Assembly (NCBI GenBank): GCA_947497945.1
Contig: CANMIP010000008.1
Coordinates: 1-64,000, forward strand
Length of the DNA: 64,000 nt
Direction of reading: 5' to 3'
From: an uncultured Tropicimonas sp.
GTDB lineage: Bacteria; Pseudomonadota; Alphaproteobacteria; Rhodobacterales; Rhodobacteraceae
Part shown: piece after piece, positions 63,089 to 64,000 of the stretch
How the letters are laid out: each line of letters begins with the position of its first letter
How positions within the stretch are numbered: the first letter of the stretch is position 1
Made by a program: the position numbers and the translations under genes
The notes under the pieces: model-generated
What the model was told of the DNA's origin: nothing
The model's input: only the letters and a program-made list of their open reading frames with translations
The model's database searches: none

Positions 63089-64000
63089 TTACTTGGCCAG
63101 GCCGATCGCTTTCATGGTCTCGCCAAGGGCGACATCGGACTCGGCAACGAACTTGTTCAGTTCATTGGTGCCCATCAGAACGACATCAGAGCCACGGGAG
63201 GCTTTGAACTCGGCCCATTCGGGGGAGCCCATGACCTTCAGAGCGGCTTTCTCGTAGGAGCACGCGATTTCACTATCCATGCCCTCGGGGCCGGAAACGG
63301 TGATGAAAGCGGCCAGCGTCCAACCGGACTCGAGGGTTTCGGCAGTGGTCGGGATGTCCGGCAGCGCAGCCATGCGCTCGGAGTGCATGTAGCCCAGCCC
63401 CTTCAATTCGCCCTGCTCGATCAGCGTCTTGGCTTCGGATTGCGCAACGGTCACAACGTCAACACCGCCAGCCATCAGTTCTTTCATTGCCGGTGCCGCA
63501 CCCTTGGACGGGATCCAGCGGATCGCTTCCGGGTCCATGCCCTCGGCGTTCAGCAGGCCGGCCAGCGCCAGGTGCCAGATGCCGCCCTGGGCGGTGCCGG
63601 AAGCGGTCAGCTCGCCCGGGTTCGCCTTTGCATAGTCGAGCACTTCCTGAACGGAACCGTAGGGCGAGTCCTTGCCGACGGTGAAGCCGGCGGGCACGAT
63701 ATCGACCAGCGCGATGGGCGTGACGTTTTCATAGGTCAGGTCGGTCAGGCCGGCCCAATGCATCGTGTCGATCTCGACCGTCACGGCGCCGACAGTGTAA
63801 CCATCGGGCTTGGCGCGGGCGATGGCCGAGTGGCCGGTCACGCCATTGCCGCCGGTGCGGTTGACGACGTTGAAGGGCTGGCCGAATTCCTGGCTCAACA
63901 GGCTGGCGAGCATGCGCGAGTTCGCATCGGTCCCGCCGCCGGCGCCCCAGGGCACGACATAGGTCACGGCGCGCTCCGGCTTCCAGTCGCATTCGGCGGC
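63089..64000 (-). CDS. tctC: tripartite tricarboxylate transporter periplasmic receptor TctC (5' end beyond window)
   Basis: The frame runs to the window edge (64000), reading AAECDWKPERAVTYVVPWGAGGGTD at its visible start. The signal peptide and first strand are therefore missing. Family motifs are VPWGAGGGTDANSRMLA, RTGGNGVTGHSAIARAKPDGYT, the GGIWHLALAGLL strand and a C-terminal EWAEFKASRGSDVVLM. As the extracytoplasmic binding protein it sets the cargo specificity of the TctABC system. It leads the operon tctC-tctB-tctA-aldolase. Confidence 0.95.
   Translation of the reverse strand, partial: AAECDWKPERAVTYVVPWGAGGGTDANSRMLASLLSQEFGQPFNVVNRTGGNGVTGHSAIARAKPDGYTVGAVTVEIDTMHWAGLTDLTYENVTPIALVDIVPAGFTVGKDSPYGSVQEVLDYAKANPGELTASGTAQGGIWHLALAGLLNAEGMDPEAIRWIPSKGAAPAMKELMAGGVDVVTVAQSEAKTLIEQGELKGLGYMHSERMAALPDIPTTAETLESGWTLAAFITVSGPEGMDSEIACSYEKAALKVMGSPEWAEFKASRGSDVVLMGTNELNKFVAESDVALGETMKAIGLAK

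Overview
The window looks like a chromosomal segment of an alphaproteobacterium of the Rhodobacterales (Rhodobacteraceae/Roseobacter group). The evidence is the GC-rich codon use, an iscR-iscS-sufBCDS operon of the Rhodobacter type, a pyruvate dehydrogenase whose E1-beta subunit carries its own lipoyl domain, a TctABC transport operon, and above all a complete gene transfer agent (GTA) structural cluster ordered as in RcGTA of Rhodobacter capsulatus. The species is not identified.

Layout. 1-231 is the right end of an IS21-family element, with the last codons of istB. It is followed by tRNA-Arg(CCG) and a prokaryotic Cys-loop (pentameric ligand-gated) channel gene. 1785-10976 (minus) is one Fe-S assembly operon: iscR, iscS, sufB, three passenger genes plus a small membrane protein, sufC, sufD, two YIP1-like genes and sufS. 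Divergent from it are an alpha/beta hydrolase and a 74-aa gene; a decayed second copy of the end of that pair lies about 1 kb downstream, next to a frameshifted secreted-protein gene. 13.0-15.4 kb holds a class II glutamine amidotransferase, an aldo/keto reductase and a flavin reductase. 15.9-28.9 kb is a tightly coupled glycogen operon, glgP-glgB-glgC-glgA-glgX-malQ-pgm. 29.4-34.3 kb holds ftsB and pdhA-pdhB-pdhC, with an oppositely oriented caspase-fold-like gene between them, ending in a strong terminator. cysE (minus) follows.

35.2-49.8 kb (minus) is the GTA cluster: g1 (TerS), g2 (TerL), g3 (portal), g4 (protease), g5 (capsid), g6-g8 (connectors), g9 (tail tube), g10, g10.1, g11 (tape measure), g12-g15 (distal tail, hub, peptidase, megatron) and a DUF2793 fibre gene directly attached to g15. 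There is no integrase, lysis or replication gene, so it is a domesticated particle cluster rather than a prophage. It is punctuated by RNA-hairpin signals: a terminator-like hairpin just downstream of a sigma70-like promoter before g1, a hairpin plus terminator between g2 and g3, and a long inverted repeat between g5 and g6. The g9-g15 and cysE part looks clearly AT-richer than its surroundings.

Upstream of the GTA are fabF-mltG. Then come cstA and gyrA (plus), an AbrB-family membrane protein and hisI (minus), a NifU/IscU-like scaffold gene (plus), and at the right edge an operon running leftward: tctC (cut by the edge), tctB, tctA and an HpcH/HpaI-type aldolase. Two inverted copies of a palindromic roughly 85-125 bp element bracket the AbrB-hisI-scaffold block.

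The items most worth a second look are the hairpins of the GTA cluster, an Irr-box-like palindrome inside iscS upstream of sufB, the inverted palindromic elements at 57.6 and 59.9 kb, the decayed tandem duplication at 11.6-13.0 kb, the ligand-gated channel, and the standalone caspase-fold-like protein at 29.7 kb.
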